A stretch of 64,000 nt of DNA from Yoonia rosea (GTDB lineage Bacteria > Pseudomonadota > Alphaproteobacteria > Rhodobacterales > Rhodobacteraceae), in contig NZ_FTPR01000002.1 of NCBI RefSeq assembly GCF_900156505.1, forward strand, positions 496,001 through 560,000, given 5' to 3'. A program made the position numbers and the translations under genes. How positions within the stretch are numbered: position 1 is the first letter of the stretch; each line of letters opens with the position of its first letter. Below are positions 25,134 through 33,855 of this stretch, piece after piece. Below the pieces are notes generated by a model. The model was not told the DNA's origin, did no database searches, and was given only the letters and a program-made list of their open reading frames with translations.

Positions 25134-25622
25134 ATGACCAAAGGATTGATTACGCGTCGCCATGCGGTGGCTCTTGGTACGGCTGCGTTTGTCGCCCCCG
25201 CCACAGGGCTCTTGTCACCAGCACAGGCTGCCGGCCTTGCCCCGACCCCCACCATGCGGGGTGGCGCGAACAACTATCGTCCGAAGGCCCCAATTGTGGA
25301 CCGTATCGGCGGCGGTGGTTTCTGGATGGCAGGGACCGTCAGGCGCACTGGCGATGGGGCGCCGTTGGCGGGCCAGCGCATTCAGGTGTGGGCACATACC
25401 ACCGAAGGCCACGAGCGTGATGCGCATAGCCATGGCGCGACCCTGACGGATGCAGATGGTGTATTCCGCCTCGAGATGCCCCAGATCGTGCCTGCTTTTG
25501 GTCAGGCGCACGGGCATCTGGCCTACGACAGCGGCGAATTCAAAACGGTGTTCCTGCGTCCTGTGATGGCAAGCCCCAACGATACAACGCTGCACGTGGA
25601 TTTCGTGCTGGAACCTGCCTAG
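25134..25622 (+). CDS. Tat-exported intradiol-dioxygenase-like protein
   Basis: A 162-residue protein. A twin-arginine signal is visible (LITRRHAVALGTAAFVAPATG, cleavage near AQA). The mature part has RRTGDGAPLAGQRIQVWAHTTEGHERDAHSHGATLTDADGVFRLEMP, the beta-sandwich core of intradiol ring-cleavage dioxygenase-like proteins, with ALT-DADG-F typical of the fold. The full Tyr/His iron-ligand set of true catechol dioxygenases is not obvious, so enzymatic activity is doubtful. The next gene, one base later, encodes a ferric-reductase-like membrane protein, suggesting a redox pair at the periplasmic face. Confidence 0.7.
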   Translation: MTKGLITRRHAVALGTAAFVAPATGLLSPAQAAGLAPTPTMRGGANNYRPKAPIVDRIGGGGFWMAGTVRRTGDGAPLAGQRIQVWAHTTEGHERDAHSHGATLTDADGVFRLEMPQIVPAFGQAHGHLAYDSGEFKTVFLRPVMASPNDTTLHVDFVLEPA

Positions 25623-25623
25623 G

Positions 25624-26226
25624 TTGCTGCGCGCCGCGTTGATTTGGGGGGTGCTGGTGTTGGTCCTCTTTGCGCCCGTCTTCGCCGCAGCAAGCAGCCC
25701 GCTTTTGCAGTGGCGTGACCCTGTCTACATTTTTGCAGGTCTTGCCGGTGTCGTCGGTATGGCGATGATGCTGGTACAACCTTTGCTGGCGATCGGCGTG
25801 CTCCCGGGGGTGTCTGTGCCGGCGTCCCGTCGTCTTCACCGCGCTGTTGGTGTGGGCCTTGTGCTCGCTATTCTGGGCCATGTCATCGGGCTTTGGATCA
25901 CGAGCCCGCCTGATGTGATTGATGTTCTCCTGCTCCGCTCGCCCACGCCTTTTGCGATCTGGGGTGTTTTGGCGATGTGGGCTGTTTTTGTTGCGGGCCT
26001 GTTGGCGGTTCTGCGACCGCGTTTGCCGCTACGGGCTTGGCGTTGGGGGCATACGGCAGCCGTCAGTTTGGCCGCCCTTGGCACAGTGGTGCATGCTTTG
26101 CAGATTGTCGGAACAATGGAGATGATCAGCAAAACGGCCCTGTCAGCACTGGTGCTTGCTGTGCTTGCGTGGGCGATTGCGCGGCGCAGGGTCTGGTCCA
26201 TGGGTCTGCGCCCGCGCAGGCCCTGA
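25624..26226 (+). CDS. Ferric-reductase-like transmembrane protein (haem-binding)
   Basis: A 200-residue protein with about five or six helices. Histidines at matching depths (RRLHRAVG, ILGHVIG, WGHTAAVS, VVHALQI) fit the two-haem arrangement of the FRD/YedZ-like ferric reductase transmembrane domain. There is no attached FAD/NAD domain, so it needs an electron partner, as MsrQ does. The start is TTG one base after the upstream stop. Coupling to the Tat-exported protein gene suggests joint function in the envelope. Confidence 0.75.
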   Translation: MLRAALIWGVLVLVLFAPVFAAASSPLLQWRDPVYIFAGLAGVVGMAMMLVQPLLAIGVLPGVSVPASRRLHRAVGVGLVLAILGHVIGLWITSPPDVIDVLLLRSPTPFAIWGVLAMWAVFVAGLLAVLRPRLPLRAWRWGHTAAVSLAALGTVVHALQIVGTMEMISKTALSALVLAVLAWAIARRRVWSMGLRPRRP

Positions 26227-26286
26227 AAGACGCCTATTTTCTTTTCCCCAAACGCTTGCCATGATCGCTCGGAAACGAGGGCTGTC

Positions 26287-27465
26287 ATGACTGACCAGAG
26301 CTATGATGTGATTGTTGTTGGTGCAGGGCTGATGGGCAGTGCAGCGGCGCGTCATCTTGCTGAAATGGGCGTGAAAACGGCCCTTGTGGGGCCGGATGAA
26401 CCGGTGGAAAAAGCCACGCATACAGGGGTTTTTGCCAGCCACTACGATCAGGCACGGATCACGCGCAAGATCGACACCCGCAAGAACTGGGCCCGTTTCG
26501 CGCAAGAGGCGATTGCGCGCTACCCCGAGATTGCCGCGAAGGGCGCGCAGCCGTTTTATACGCCTGCGGGAGCACTTGTGGCAGGCACGGAAGTGGGCGC
26601 AGAGCGCGACTATATTCTGAACGCGCAACGCCATGCGCAGGCGAATGGTGTCGCACACACGCCGTTGCGAGGGGCGGAACTGGCTGCGCGGTTCCCCGCG
26701 TTCGCCTTTCCCGAGGGGATCCTTGCGTTGCATGAAGAGACGGACGCAGGCTGGATCAATCCGCGTCTGCATGTGAAGGCCGAGATTACGGCAGCGACCA
26801 AGGCGGGTGCTGTGTTGCATCGTGATACGGTCGTGCGGATTTCTGAGGGCGGCGGTGCGGCGCAGGTGCATTGTGCGGGTGGTGCCGTCCTGACCGCCGC
26901 CAAGGTGATTGTCGCCTGTGGCGCTTTTTCCAAGGCTGAGGGGCTTTTACCGGACCCGATCCCGATGCGGGTCTATGCCCGTACGATCGCGTTTTTCGAA
27001 CTGGACGAAGGAGAGGTCACACGTCTGTCGGGGATGCCTTCGGTGATCTACGTCCCACCGGGCCGGTCCGAGGACCCATATATCCTGCCGCCTGTGCTGT
27101 ATCCTGACGGCAAGACCTATATCAAAATCGGTGGCGATGCGGTGGATACCGAATTGCACAGCGTCGATGATATGATCGCGTGGTTCCGCAGTGGCGGTGA
27201 TCCTGTGGCGGGTGCGGCGATCTCAGAGATTTTGATCGGGCTGATGCCGGGGCTGAAGTACCGTTCTATTCATTTTGACAGTTGCGCGACGAGCTTTTCG
27301 CCTAATGGCAATCCGTTCGTTTATCCGCAGACTGATCATATCATCGCCCTCACTGCAGGGAACGGGGCCGCGGCGAAATGCGCGGATGAGATTGGGCGGC
27401 TGGGTGCAATCGTCGCGACGGGTGGTGCGATCCCTGATTATTATGACGGCGCGTTTGCGCCCTAG
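26287..27465 (+). CDS. FAD-dependent oxidoreductase of the DAO/sarcosine-oxidase type
   Basis: A 392-residue DAO-fold flavoprotein. The N-terminal dinucleotide motif is VIVVGAGLMGSAAARHLAEMG. DAGWINPRLHVKAE and AAKVIVACGAF are family features. The C-terminal FVYPQTDHIIALTAGNGAAAKCADEIGRL places the flavin near a G-N-G loop. It most resembles monomeric sarcosine or N-methyl amino acid oxidases. The covalent-flavin cysteine of those enzymes is not clearly present, so the substrate remains open. Its end overlaps the opposite-strand P1 peptidase by 4 bp. Confidence 0.82.
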   Translation: MTDQSYDVIVVGAGLMGSAAARHLAEMGVKTALVGPDEPVEKATHTGVFASHYDQARITRKIDTRKNWARFAQEAIARYPEIAAKGAQPFYTPAGALVAGTEVGAERDYILNAQRHAQANGVAHTPLRGAELAARFPAFAFPEGILALHEETDAGWINPRLHVKAEITAATKAGAVLHRDTVVRISEGGGAAQVHCAGGAVLTAAKVIVACGAFSKAEGLLPDPIPMRVYARTIAFFELDEGEVTRLSGMPSVIYVPPGRSEDPYILPPVLYPDGKTYIKIGGDAVDTELHSVDDMIAWFRSGGDPVAGAAISEILIGLMPGLKYRSIHFDSCATSFSPNGNPFVYPQTDHIIALTAGNGAAAKCADEIGRLGAIVATGGAIPDYYDGAFAP

Positions 27466-28484
27466 CCGTTCAGCTCCCGATAGGTTGGGATGATGTCGCC
27501 GGGGGCGCTTGTCGCCTCATAGGCTCCGCGCGCGATGGCGCGGGCCAGACAGGTGGCCGCTGCGGCTGCGATCTCGCGGAAATGGGTTTGGTCGACAGGC
27601 GTGCCTGCCCCCGTCGAGACGCCAAAGACCAGATCACCATCAAGCGGCGTATGCGACGGAACAATCGCCCGCGCCATGCCGTCGTGGGCGGTGACAGCAA
27701 GCCTGTGGCATTGCACTTTGCTGAGCGGTGCATCGGTGGCAACAATCGCGATGGTGGTATTCGCGCCTTGGGTGGCCTGCTGCATCATGGCGTGTTCTTT
27801 GCGACTTGGCTCTGATGTCACATGTCCGGCGTTTGGATCCGGCCCTGCGCCGCCAAATTCGCCGTCAATTTCGAAGGGAGCGGCCCAGAAATGTCTGTCA
27901 CCGGGCGTTGTGACGCTGCCAAGCGCGTTCACCACCACCAATGCCCCCACGGTCGTACCATCAGCCAGCGTCAGAGAGGCAGAGCCAAGCCCGCCCTTTT
28001 GCATGGCGGCCATAGCCCCTGTCCCTGCGCCTGCAGTGCCTATCGCAAACTGCTCGGACGCGCTTGTCAGCGCTTCTCGCCCCAAGGCGCGGTAGGGGTT
28101 TTCGCCCCAGTCCTTTGCGCCGCCGTTGATCAGATCAAAGATAATCGCCCCTGGCACAATCGGGATGCGGATATCACCGATGGCGAACCCCCGCCTCATC
28201 GCGCGCAGTCCGTCCATGACACCCGAACAGGCATCAAGCCCGAAGGCCGAGCCACCCGAGAGCACCAGCGCATCGACCTGTTCGACAGTTTTATCAGGGG
28301 CCAAAAGATCGGTTTCTTTGGTCCCCGGTGCACCGCCCATCACATGGACGCTAGCGGTGAAGGGTTTGTCACCCACCAGCACGGTGGTACCGGTCTTGAT
28401 GTGATCGTCCTGCGCGTTGCCCACGCGCAAACCCGCCACATCAGTGATCAGATTGCGGGGTCCTTTAGATACAGCGGCCACCAT
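27462..28484 (-). CDS. P1-family (DmpA/BapA-type) N-terminal nucleophile aminopeptidase
   Basis: 340 residues from ATG 28484, a start that overlaps the upstream SDR by 20 bp; the frame is open slightly further 5'. It opens ITDVAGLRVGNAQDDHIKTGTTVLV, a hallmark of P1 peptidases, and has VLSGGSAFGLDACSGVMDGLR. GALVVVNALGSV and AIVATDAPLSKVQCHRLAVTAHDGMARAI surround the region where DmpA autoprocesses at a Gly-Ser/Thr bond; here NTTIAIVATD supplies candidate threonines. These enzymes cleave N-terminal amino acids, including D- and beta-residues, from small peptides. It is the last gene of the peptide-uptake operon. Confidence 0.88.
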   Translation of the reverse strand: MVAAVSKGPRNLITDVAGLRVGNAQDDHIKTGTTVLVGDKPFTASVHVMGGAPGTKETDLLAPDKTVEQVDALVLSGGSAFGLDACSGVMDGLRAMRRGFAIGDIRIPIVPGAIIFDLINGGAKDWGENPYRALGREALTSASEQFAIGTAGAGTGAMAAMQKGGLGSASLTLADGTTVGALVVVNALGSVTTPGDRHFWAAPFEIDGEFGGAGPDPNAGHVTSEPSRKEHAMMQQATQGANTTIAIVATDAPLSKVQCHRLAVTAHDGMARAIVPSHTPLDGDLVFGVSTGAGTPVDQTHFREIAAAAATCLARAIARGAYEATSAPGDIIPTYRELNG

Positions 28485-29202
28485 CCACCTCCATTGCGAC
28501 ACCGGTGATCATGCTGGCCTCGTCCGAGCAAAGAAAACAGGCGGCATTGCCCATGTCCTCGGGCGTGGAAAAGCGGCCCAGCGGGATGGTCGACAGGAAT
28601 TTGGCGCGAATTTCCGGCGTGTCCTCGCCCATAAAGGATTTCAACAAAGGCGTATCGCCCGCCACAGGGTTAATCGCGTTCACGCGGACCCCATCCGGGG
28701 CCAGTTCCACCGCCATGGTTTTTGTCGCGGTGATCATCCAGCCCTTTGAGGCGTTATACCAATTCAGGCGCGGGCGCGGTGAGACGCCGGCGGTCGAAGC
28801 CACGTTGAGGATCGCGCCCCGCTTGCGTTCTTTGAAATGGGGGACAAAGGCGCGGGCGGTCAGGTAGACCGATTTCATGTTCACGGCCATGACACGGTCG
28901 AAGTCCTCTTCGCTCACGTCCTCCATCGCGTCGGGCAGATGGGTGATGCCTGCGTTGTTCACAAGGATGTCCAAGGGGCCTTGAGAAAGGATGGCTTTCG
29001 CCATGTTAGACACTGATTCCGCGTTTGAGACATCACATTCAACGGCGGTGCCGCTGATTTCATCCGCCACATGCCGAGCACCATCAATATTGAGGTCAGC
29101 GACAAAGACACGGCACCCTTCAGCCGCGAATTTGCGCGCGATCCCTGCCCCGAAACCCGAGCCGCCGCCCGTAACAATTGCCGTTTTGCCAGCCAGTCGC
29201 AT
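28465..29202 (-). CDS. SDR-family oxidoreductase
   Basis: A 245-residue classical short-chain dehydrogenase. ATG 29202 was chosen because MRLAGKTAIVTGGGSGFGAGIARKF places the TGxxxGxG motif at the usual position 12-20; the frame extends 25 codons upstream. NNAG, the catalytic serine in NVASTAG and YNASKGW (Y-x-x-x-K) are present. The C-terminal CFLCSDEASMITGVAMEVDGG is standard. The substrate is unknown; glucose dehydrogenase or 3-oxoacyl reductase-like forms are all possible. It lies between the transporter ATPase and the P1 peptidase, on the same strand. Confidence 0.88.
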   Translation of the reverse strand: MRLAGKTAIVTGGGSGFGAGIARKFAAEGCRVFVADLNIDGARHVADEISGTAVECDVSNAESVSNMAKAILSQGPLDILVNNAGITHLPDAMEDVSEEDFDRVMAVNMKSVYLTARAFVPHFKERKRGAILNVASTAGVSPRPRLNWYNASKGWMITATKTMAVELAPDGVRVNAINPVAGDTPLLKSFMGEDTPEIRAKFLSTIPLGRFSTPEDMGNAACFLCSDEASMITGVAMEVDGGRCI

Positions 29203-29260
29203 GATATCCCCCTCATTTTCCGGCAGCGTAATGGACGCAAGCCGCGCTGCAATCTCTTTC

Positions 29261-30847
29261 TTATCCCGTCTGCCCAATATCCGGCAGCTTGGGCGCCGCT
29301 GCGATCAAAGTGCGGGTGTAGGGATGTTGTGGATGTGCAAAAACAGTCTCTGTTTCGCCCTGTTCGACGATTTTTCCCGCCTGCATGACCATGACACGGT
29401 CGGTGACTGTGCGCACGACGGACAAATCATGGCTGATGAACAGATAAGCCAAGGGGCGTTTGCGGCAGAGGTCCGCGATCAGGTCAAGCACTTGGGCGCG
29501 GACGGAAACATCAAGGGCAGACACTGCTTCGTCGAAGATGATCAGTTCGGGTTCAATGATCAGGGCGCGGGCGATGGCGATGCGCTGGCGCTGCCCGCCC
29601 GAGAATTCGTGGATGTATTTGCTGGCGTCAGCGGGTGACAGGCCCACGTCGGTGAGCGCTTTGGCAATGGCATCGGCACGCGCCTGTCCGGTGGGCGGAT
29701 GTGGCAAAAGGTGGAAGGGTTCGGTGATCAAACGGTCAACGCGGTGGCGGGGATTGAAGCTGCTGTAGGGGTCCTGAAAGACGACCTGCATCTTGCGCCG
29801 GACCGCAAGGTTTGGGTGTTTGCCGCTGAAAACAGGGTCACCGTCAAGCGTGATCTGGCCCTCTTGCACATCTTCCAGACCCAAAATCGCCCGTGTGAGT
29901 GTCGATTTCCCACATCCGCTTTCGCCGACAAGGCCGACGCGTTCGCCTGCGTTGATCTGAAAGCTGATGTCGTGCAAGGCGCGGAACATGGGGCGCGGGC
30001 CCAGAAAGGCCGTGCGCGACATGGGGTAATCGCGTGCGACGTTCCTGACTTGCAGGATCGGGGGTGAAGGGGGCGTTTCGGGAAGTGAGACGGTATGGGC
30101 CGAGGCTGCGAAGAGCGCCTTGGTGTAGGGGTGCTGCATGTGGGCAAAGAGATGTCTGGTTGCGCCGGACTCCACGATGCGCCCGTTCTGCATGACGGCG
30201 ATCTTGTCGGCGATGTCCGCCACGACTGCCAGATCATGGGTGATCAGCAAAAGCCCCATGTCGAATTCGCGGACGAGATCGCGCAGCAGATCAAGGATGC
30301 GGGCCTGGGTCGTGACATCAAGCGCTGTTGTCGGTTCATCCGCGATCAGCAGCTTGGGACGCAGGGCGATGGCCATGGCGATGACGACACGCTGGCGTTG
30401 GCCGCCGGAAAGTTCATGGGGATAGCGCGAGGGGGGCACTTTCAACCCCACCCGTTCCAGCATCGCGGCGGCGCGTTTGTGGGCAGCGGCTTTGGTCGTT
30501 TTTTCGTGGATCAGGATTGTTTCGGCAACCTGCGCGCCAATCGTTTGAACCGGATTAAGCGCGGTCATCGGTTCCTGAAACACCATGCCCATGGTGTTGC
30601 CGCGCATCTTGCACAGGTCGGGTTCAGAGGTTTGCAAAATGTCGGTGCCGTCGAGGTTAATCGCGCCTTCGGCCACCGATCCGCGTGGCAACAAGCCCAT
30701 GACGGCGAGGGCTGTCATGGATTTGCCAGAACCACTTTCTCCGGTGATCGCCACGATTTCGCCGGCCGCGATGGTCAGGTCGATATCGTGGAGGATTTCG
30801 GTATCACCGATGGAAAGCGACAAGTCTTTGATGGCAAGCAGGCTCAT
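29261..30847 (-). CDS. Fused double ATPase of an oligopeptide-type ABC importer
   Basis: A 528-residue protein with two ABC domains. The first has Walker [32 protein letters not shown] and [12 protein letters not shown]. The second has [31 protein letters not shown] and [12 protein letters not shown]. It corresponds to DppD and DppF fused into one chain, as in YejF. Each half carries the extra C-terminal segment typical of peptide importers ([26 protein letters not shown]). It forms an operon with two permeases, and the binding protein lies 3 kb away beyond ribH. Confidence 0.93.
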   Translation of the reverse strand: MSLLAIKDLSLSIGDTEILHDIDLTIAAGEIVAITGESGSGKSMTALAVMGLLPRGSVAEGAINLDGTDILQTSEPDLCKMRGNTMGMVFQEPMTALNPVQTIGAQVAETILIHEKTTKAAAHKRAAAMLERVGLKVPPSRYPHELSGGQRQRVVIAMAIALRPKLLIADEPTTALDVTTQARILDLLRDLVREFDMGLLLITHDLAVVADIADKIAVMQNGRIVESGATRHLFAHMQHPYTKALFAASAHTVSLPETPPSPPILQVRNVARDYPMSRTAFLGPRPMFRALHDISFQINAGERVGLVGESGCGKSTLTRAILGLEDVQEGQITLDGDPVFSGKHPNLAVRRKMQVVFQDPYSSFNPRHRVDRLITEPFHLLPHPPTGQARADAIAKALTDVGLSPADASKYIHEFSGGQRQRIAIARALIIEPELIIFDEAVSALDVSVRAQVLDLIADLCRKRPLAYLFISHDLSVVRTVTDRVMVMQAGKIVEQGETETVFAHPQHPYTRTLIAAAPKLPDIGQTG

Positions 30848-31659
30848 GTGCGGGCCACCCTGATGCGGGGATCAAGCCAGTCGCGCAGCCCGTCACCCAT
30901 CAGGTTGAGGCCCAGCACCATGAGCAGGATCGCAAAGCCCGGGACCAGCGCGACATGCGGTGCAATGCTGACCAGCGTTTGCGCATCGGCCAGCATGCGT
31001 CCCCAGCTGGCGGTCGGAGGTTGTGCGCCAAGGCCGATGTAGGACAGGGCGGCCTCGGCCAAGATGCCAAGGCTGAACTGGATCGTGCCCTGGACGATCA
31101 TCAGATTGGTGATGTTTGGCAGGATATGTTCAATCGAGATGTGCGTGGTGGATTTTCCGCAGACGCGGGCTGCGAGGATGAAATCACGCTCCCACAGCGG
31201 CAGGGCCGCGCCACGGGTCAGCCGGGCAAAGACGGGGATGTTAAAGATACCAATGGCGATGATGGCGTTGACGGCTGAGGCGCCGAAAACAGCGGTAATC
31301 AGAATGGCGATGACCAGCGACGGGAAGGCAAAGACAAGGTCGTTGCCGCGCATGATGAGTTCGTCAAGGAATGATCCGTGCCGTGCCGCCGCGAGCAATC
31401 CCAACGGGATGCCGAGCGCCATGCCGATGCCCACCGCGAGCAGGGCAACGGCAATCGAGGTGCGTGCACCCATCATGATCATCGACAGGATATCGCGGCC
31501 GAAGTGATCGGTGCCGAGCCAGTTTGCGGCGCTTGGCGTTTGCAATCTGTTAGGGATGTCCAGTGTTTCGATATCGGCGGGGGTCCAGACAAAGGACACC
31601 GCTGCCAGTGCGATGAACAGGACCGTCAGCGCCGTGCCGATGATCAGATTGCGGCTCAT
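30844..31659 (-). CDS. Oligopeptide ABC importer permease (DppC/OppC type)
   Basis: A 271-residue membrane protein. The N-terminal helix and periplasmic LGTDHFGRDILSMIMMGARTSIAVALLAV are the hallmark of DppC/OppC. The coupling loop is seen near LAARVCGKSTTHISIEHILPNITNLMIVQGTIQFSLGILAEAALSYIGLG. It overlaps both neighbours by 4 bases. It pairs with the DppB-type permease. Confidence 0.93.
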   Translation of the reverse strand: MSRNLIIGTALTVLFIALAAVSFVWTPADIETLDIPNRLQTPSAANWLGTDHFGRDILSMIMMGARTSIAVALLAVGIGMALGIPLGLLAAARHGSFLDELIMRGNDLVFAFPSLVIAILITAVFGASAVNAIIAIGIFNIPVFARLTRGAALPLWERDFILAARVCGKSTTHISIEHILPNITNLMIVQGTIQFSLGILAEAALSYIGLGAQPPTASWGRMLADAQTLVSIAPHVALVPGFAILLMVLGLNLMGDGLRDWLDPRIRVART

Positions 31660-32600
31660 GATTTGGTCCTCAGGCGCGGGTCGACGGCGGCATAGGCCAG
31701 ATCAACAAGGAAGTTCACCATGATCACTGTGAAGACCAGAAGCATCACCACGCTTTCAACCACGATCAGGTCGCGCGCGCTGATCGACTGGAAAATCAGA
31801 CGGCCCAGACCGGGCAGGAAGAAGACCTGTTCAATAATGATCCCTCCTGCGAGCAGAAAGGAAAATTGCAGGCCGATGATGGTGAGCACCGGGATAAGCG
31901 CGTTGCGCACGGCGTGTTTCCAGAGCGCTTGGCGGGCCGAAAGGCCCTTCGCGCGGGCGGTGCGGATGAAATCCTCGCCCAGCATATCCAGGAGCGATGA
32001 GCGCATGACCCGCGCGAGGATTGCCGCTTGCGGCAGGGCGAGCGCAATGGCAGGCAGGGTCAGGGATTTGATGGCCTGCAACGGGTTGTCCCAACCGGGA
32101 AACCCGCCTGCGCTGAACCAGCGCAGGTTGATTGCAAAGATCAGCACAAGGATCATCGCGAACCAGAAATTCGGGATTGCCACACCCAGTTGCGTGGCGC
32201 CCATGATGGTCACATCGCCTGCGCTGCCGCGACGGCTTGCGGCATAAATTCCTGCGGGAAAGGCAATGAGGGTCGAGAGCGCGAGTGCATACATGGCCAG
32301 CGGAAGCGAAACCCAGATCCGGTCCGCGATCAGCTCTGCGACAGGGGTTTTATAGGTCCAGGACTGCCCGAAATCACCGCGCAGCAACCCCGTGACCCAA
32401 TCGAAATATCGCGCCACTAAGGATTGATCGAGGCCCATCTCCGTGCGCAAGGCCGCAATCGTATCGGGGCGAGCGTTGATGCCCAGCATAAAGGCTGCGG
32501 GATCACCCGGGATCACCTCGATCACCGCAAAGATGACGATGGATGCCACAATCAGGCTGATAGTCAGCGAGGTGAGGCGCCCAAGCGCATAGCGGATCAT
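31656..32600 (-). CDS. Oligopeptide ABC importer permease (DppB/OppB type)
   Basis: A 314-residue membrane protein with the DppB pattern: an N-terminal RYALGRLTSLTISLIVASIVIFAVIEVIPGDPA helix, a periplasmic domain and a coupling loop at FIRTARAKGLSARQALWKHAVRNALIPVLTIIG. It is the first permease gene of the operon, overlapping the GNAT gene upstream and DppC downstream by 4 bases each. Confidence 0.93.
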   Translation of the reverse strand: MIRYALGRLTSLTISLIVASIVIFAVIEVIPGDPAAFMLGINARPDTIAALRTEMGLDQSLVARYFDWVTGLLRGDFGQSWTYKTPVAELIADRIWVSLPLAMYALALSTLIAFPAGIYAASRRGSAGDVTIMGATQLGVAIPNFWFAMILVLIFAINLRWFSAGGFPGWDNPLQAIKSLTLPAIALALPQAAILARVMRSSLLDMLGEDFIRTARAKGLSARQALWKHAVRNALIPVLTIIGLQFSFLLAGGIIIEQVFFLPGLGRLIFQSISARDLIVVESVVMLLVFTVIMVNFLVDLAYAAVDPRLRTKS

Positions 32601-33109
32601 GGGTGCTCCTCTTCCAGCGCTTCGACGAAGTTGATTTCGCCCACTGGTTGGGTGGCATCGAATGCGTAGTACGAGATGAATTTGGGGTTCAGGCCACTGT
32701 AAGTCAGCGCGTGCTCGGTCGAGAACCCCATCGGGCGATAGACGTCAGGATTTCCGGTCAGGACACATCCTGTGGCACCCATCTTGCGCAGCATCTCCAG
32801 CCCCGTCTGCGCAAGTTTTGTGCCAATTCCTTGCCTTTGCCTGTCAGCCCGAACCGAGATCGGGCCAAGCCCATACCAGATGCCCTGGGTTTCGCTGATC
32901 CTGGCGAGAGAGAAGGCGACATGGCCGACGATCCCGTCGTCTTCCGCCACCAAAGACAGTGTCAGATCACCGGCTTCACGCATCTGGTCAATCATGTCGG
33001 GTTCGCTGCTGTCGCTGAAGGACATTGGCGCAAAGGCGTCCCGCGTCAGCGCATAGATCGCGTCGTGATCCTCCGGCAGTTCTTCCCTGATCGTGACGTT
33101 GTCTGTCAT
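32597..33109 (-). CDS. GNAT-family N-acetyltransferase (YhbS-like)
   Basis: A 170-residue acetyltransferase. The acetyl-CoA-binding motif A is LGPISVRADRQRQGIGTKLAQTGLEMLRKMG (R/Q-x-x-G-x-G/A form RQGIGT). CVLTGNPDVYRPMGF resembles the YhbS subgroup. Its acyl acceptor is unknown. It overlaps the permease gene by 4 bases and leads the transporter operon, so it may acetylate an imported amino compound or protect the cell from one. Confidence 0.85.
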   Translation of the reverse strand: MTDNVTIREELPEDHDAIYALTRDAFAPMSFSDSSEPDMIDQMREAGDLTLSLVAEDDGIVGHVAFSLARISETQGIWYGLGPISVRADRQRQGIGTKLAQTGLEMLRKMGATGCVLTGNPDVYRPMGFSTEHALTYSGLNPKFISYYAFDATQPVGEINFVEALEEEHP

Positions 33110-33157
33110 GCCGTCATACTCTTGCCGTGGCGCATGCCCCGTGCCAAAAGATGCGCA

Positions 33158-33297
33158 TTCTCAGGGCGGGGTGGAATTCCCCACCGGCGGTATGTGGTTA
33201 TGCCATGAGCCCGCGAGCGCCTTCCACTTGGAAGGGTCAGCAGATCAGGTGCGACGCCTGAGCCGACGGTCATAGTCCGGATGAAAGAGAATGCGGA
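33158..33297 (+). promoter_or_regulatory. FMN riboswitch (RFN element)
   Basis: All conserved RFN blocks are present in order: TCAGGGCGGGGTGGAATTCC then CCACCGGCGG, GAGCCCGCGAGCGC, a variable stem CTTCCACTTGGAAGG, TCAGCAGATCAGGTGCGACG, CCTGAGCCGACGGT, and ATAGTCCGGATGAAAGAGAA. It lies 79 bp before the ribH start on the same strand. FMN binding would reduce ribH expression by attenuation or by hiding the ribosome binding site. Confidence 0.97.
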
Positions 33298-33375
33298 ACG
33301 TTGTGCGCCGGTCAAGCGCATGGTGTTGCGTGTGATGCCTTGGGTGACGTGTCGGAACCAAAAGGAGATCACATT

Positions 33376-33816
33376 ATGACACTTCCCCAGTTTGCATTCA
33401 TCAAGGCCAATTGGCATGCCGATATCGTCGATCGTGCGCTTGATGGATTTTTGAGTGAAATTCCGGCAGCGCAGGTGACGGTCTATAACGTGCCCGGCGC
33501 ATTCGAATTGCCGATGATGGCGCAAAAGCTGGCGCTGACGGGCCGTTTCGATGCGATAGCCTGTGCGGCTTTGGTCGTGGATGGCGGGATCTACCGGCAT
33601 GATTTTGTGGCCGGTGCCGTGGTTGACGGGCTGATGCGTGTGGGGCTGGACACGCAGGTGCCCGTTCTGTCCGTTAGTTTGACGCCGCATCAGTTTCAGG
33701 AAACCGATCATCATAAGGCGATCTTTCGCGCGCATTTCGTCGAGAAGGGCAAGGAAGCGGCGCGGGCGGCCAAGGCCTTGGTTGATCTTGATCGCGCCGA
33801 AACGCGCGCTGCATGA
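33376..33816 (+). CDS. ribH: 6,7-dimethyl-8-ribityllumazine synthase, RibH2 type
   Basis: A 146-residue lumazine synthase from ATG 33376 behind AAAGGAGATC. The sequence FIKANWHADIVDRALDGFLSEI, VPGAFELPMMAQKLA and YRHDFVAGAVVDGLMRVGLDTQVPVLSVSLTPHQF fits the RibH2 (decameric) subgroup known from Brucella and Mesorhizobium. The usual catalytic histidine region (RHDFV rather than HFDYV) is preserved. It condenses the ribityl pyrimidine with 3,4-dihydroxy-2-butanone 4-phosphate in riboflavin synthesis. It is controlled by the FMN riboswitch directly upstream and stands alone, oriented against the surrounding peptide-transport genes. Confidence 0.95.
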   Translation: MTLPQFAFIKANWHADIVDRALDGFLSEIPAAQVTVYNVPGAFELPMMAQKLALTGRFDAIACAALVVDGGIYRHDFVAGAVVDGLMRVGLDTQVPVLSVSLTPHQFQETDHHKAIFRAHFVEKGKEAARAAKALVDLDRAETRAA

Positions 33817-33822
33817 ATGGAC

Positions 33823-33849
33823 GCCCCCCGCAAGAGACTGACGGGGGGC
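33823..33849. terminator. Hairpin between ribH and the convergent binding-protein gene
   Basis: An 8-bp GC stem GCCCCCCG / CGGGGGGC with loop CAAGAGACTGA. The T-tract is weak (ATTGTCTT). It lies between convergent genes and likely ends both transcripts. Confidence 0.75.
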
Positions 33850-33855
33850 ATTGTC

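Noticed and set aside
33301..33375. Upstream extension of the ribH frame
   Set aside because: The extra codons run from the riboswitch end and lack an SD; the ATG at 33376 has AAAGGAG and gives the normal RibH2 length.
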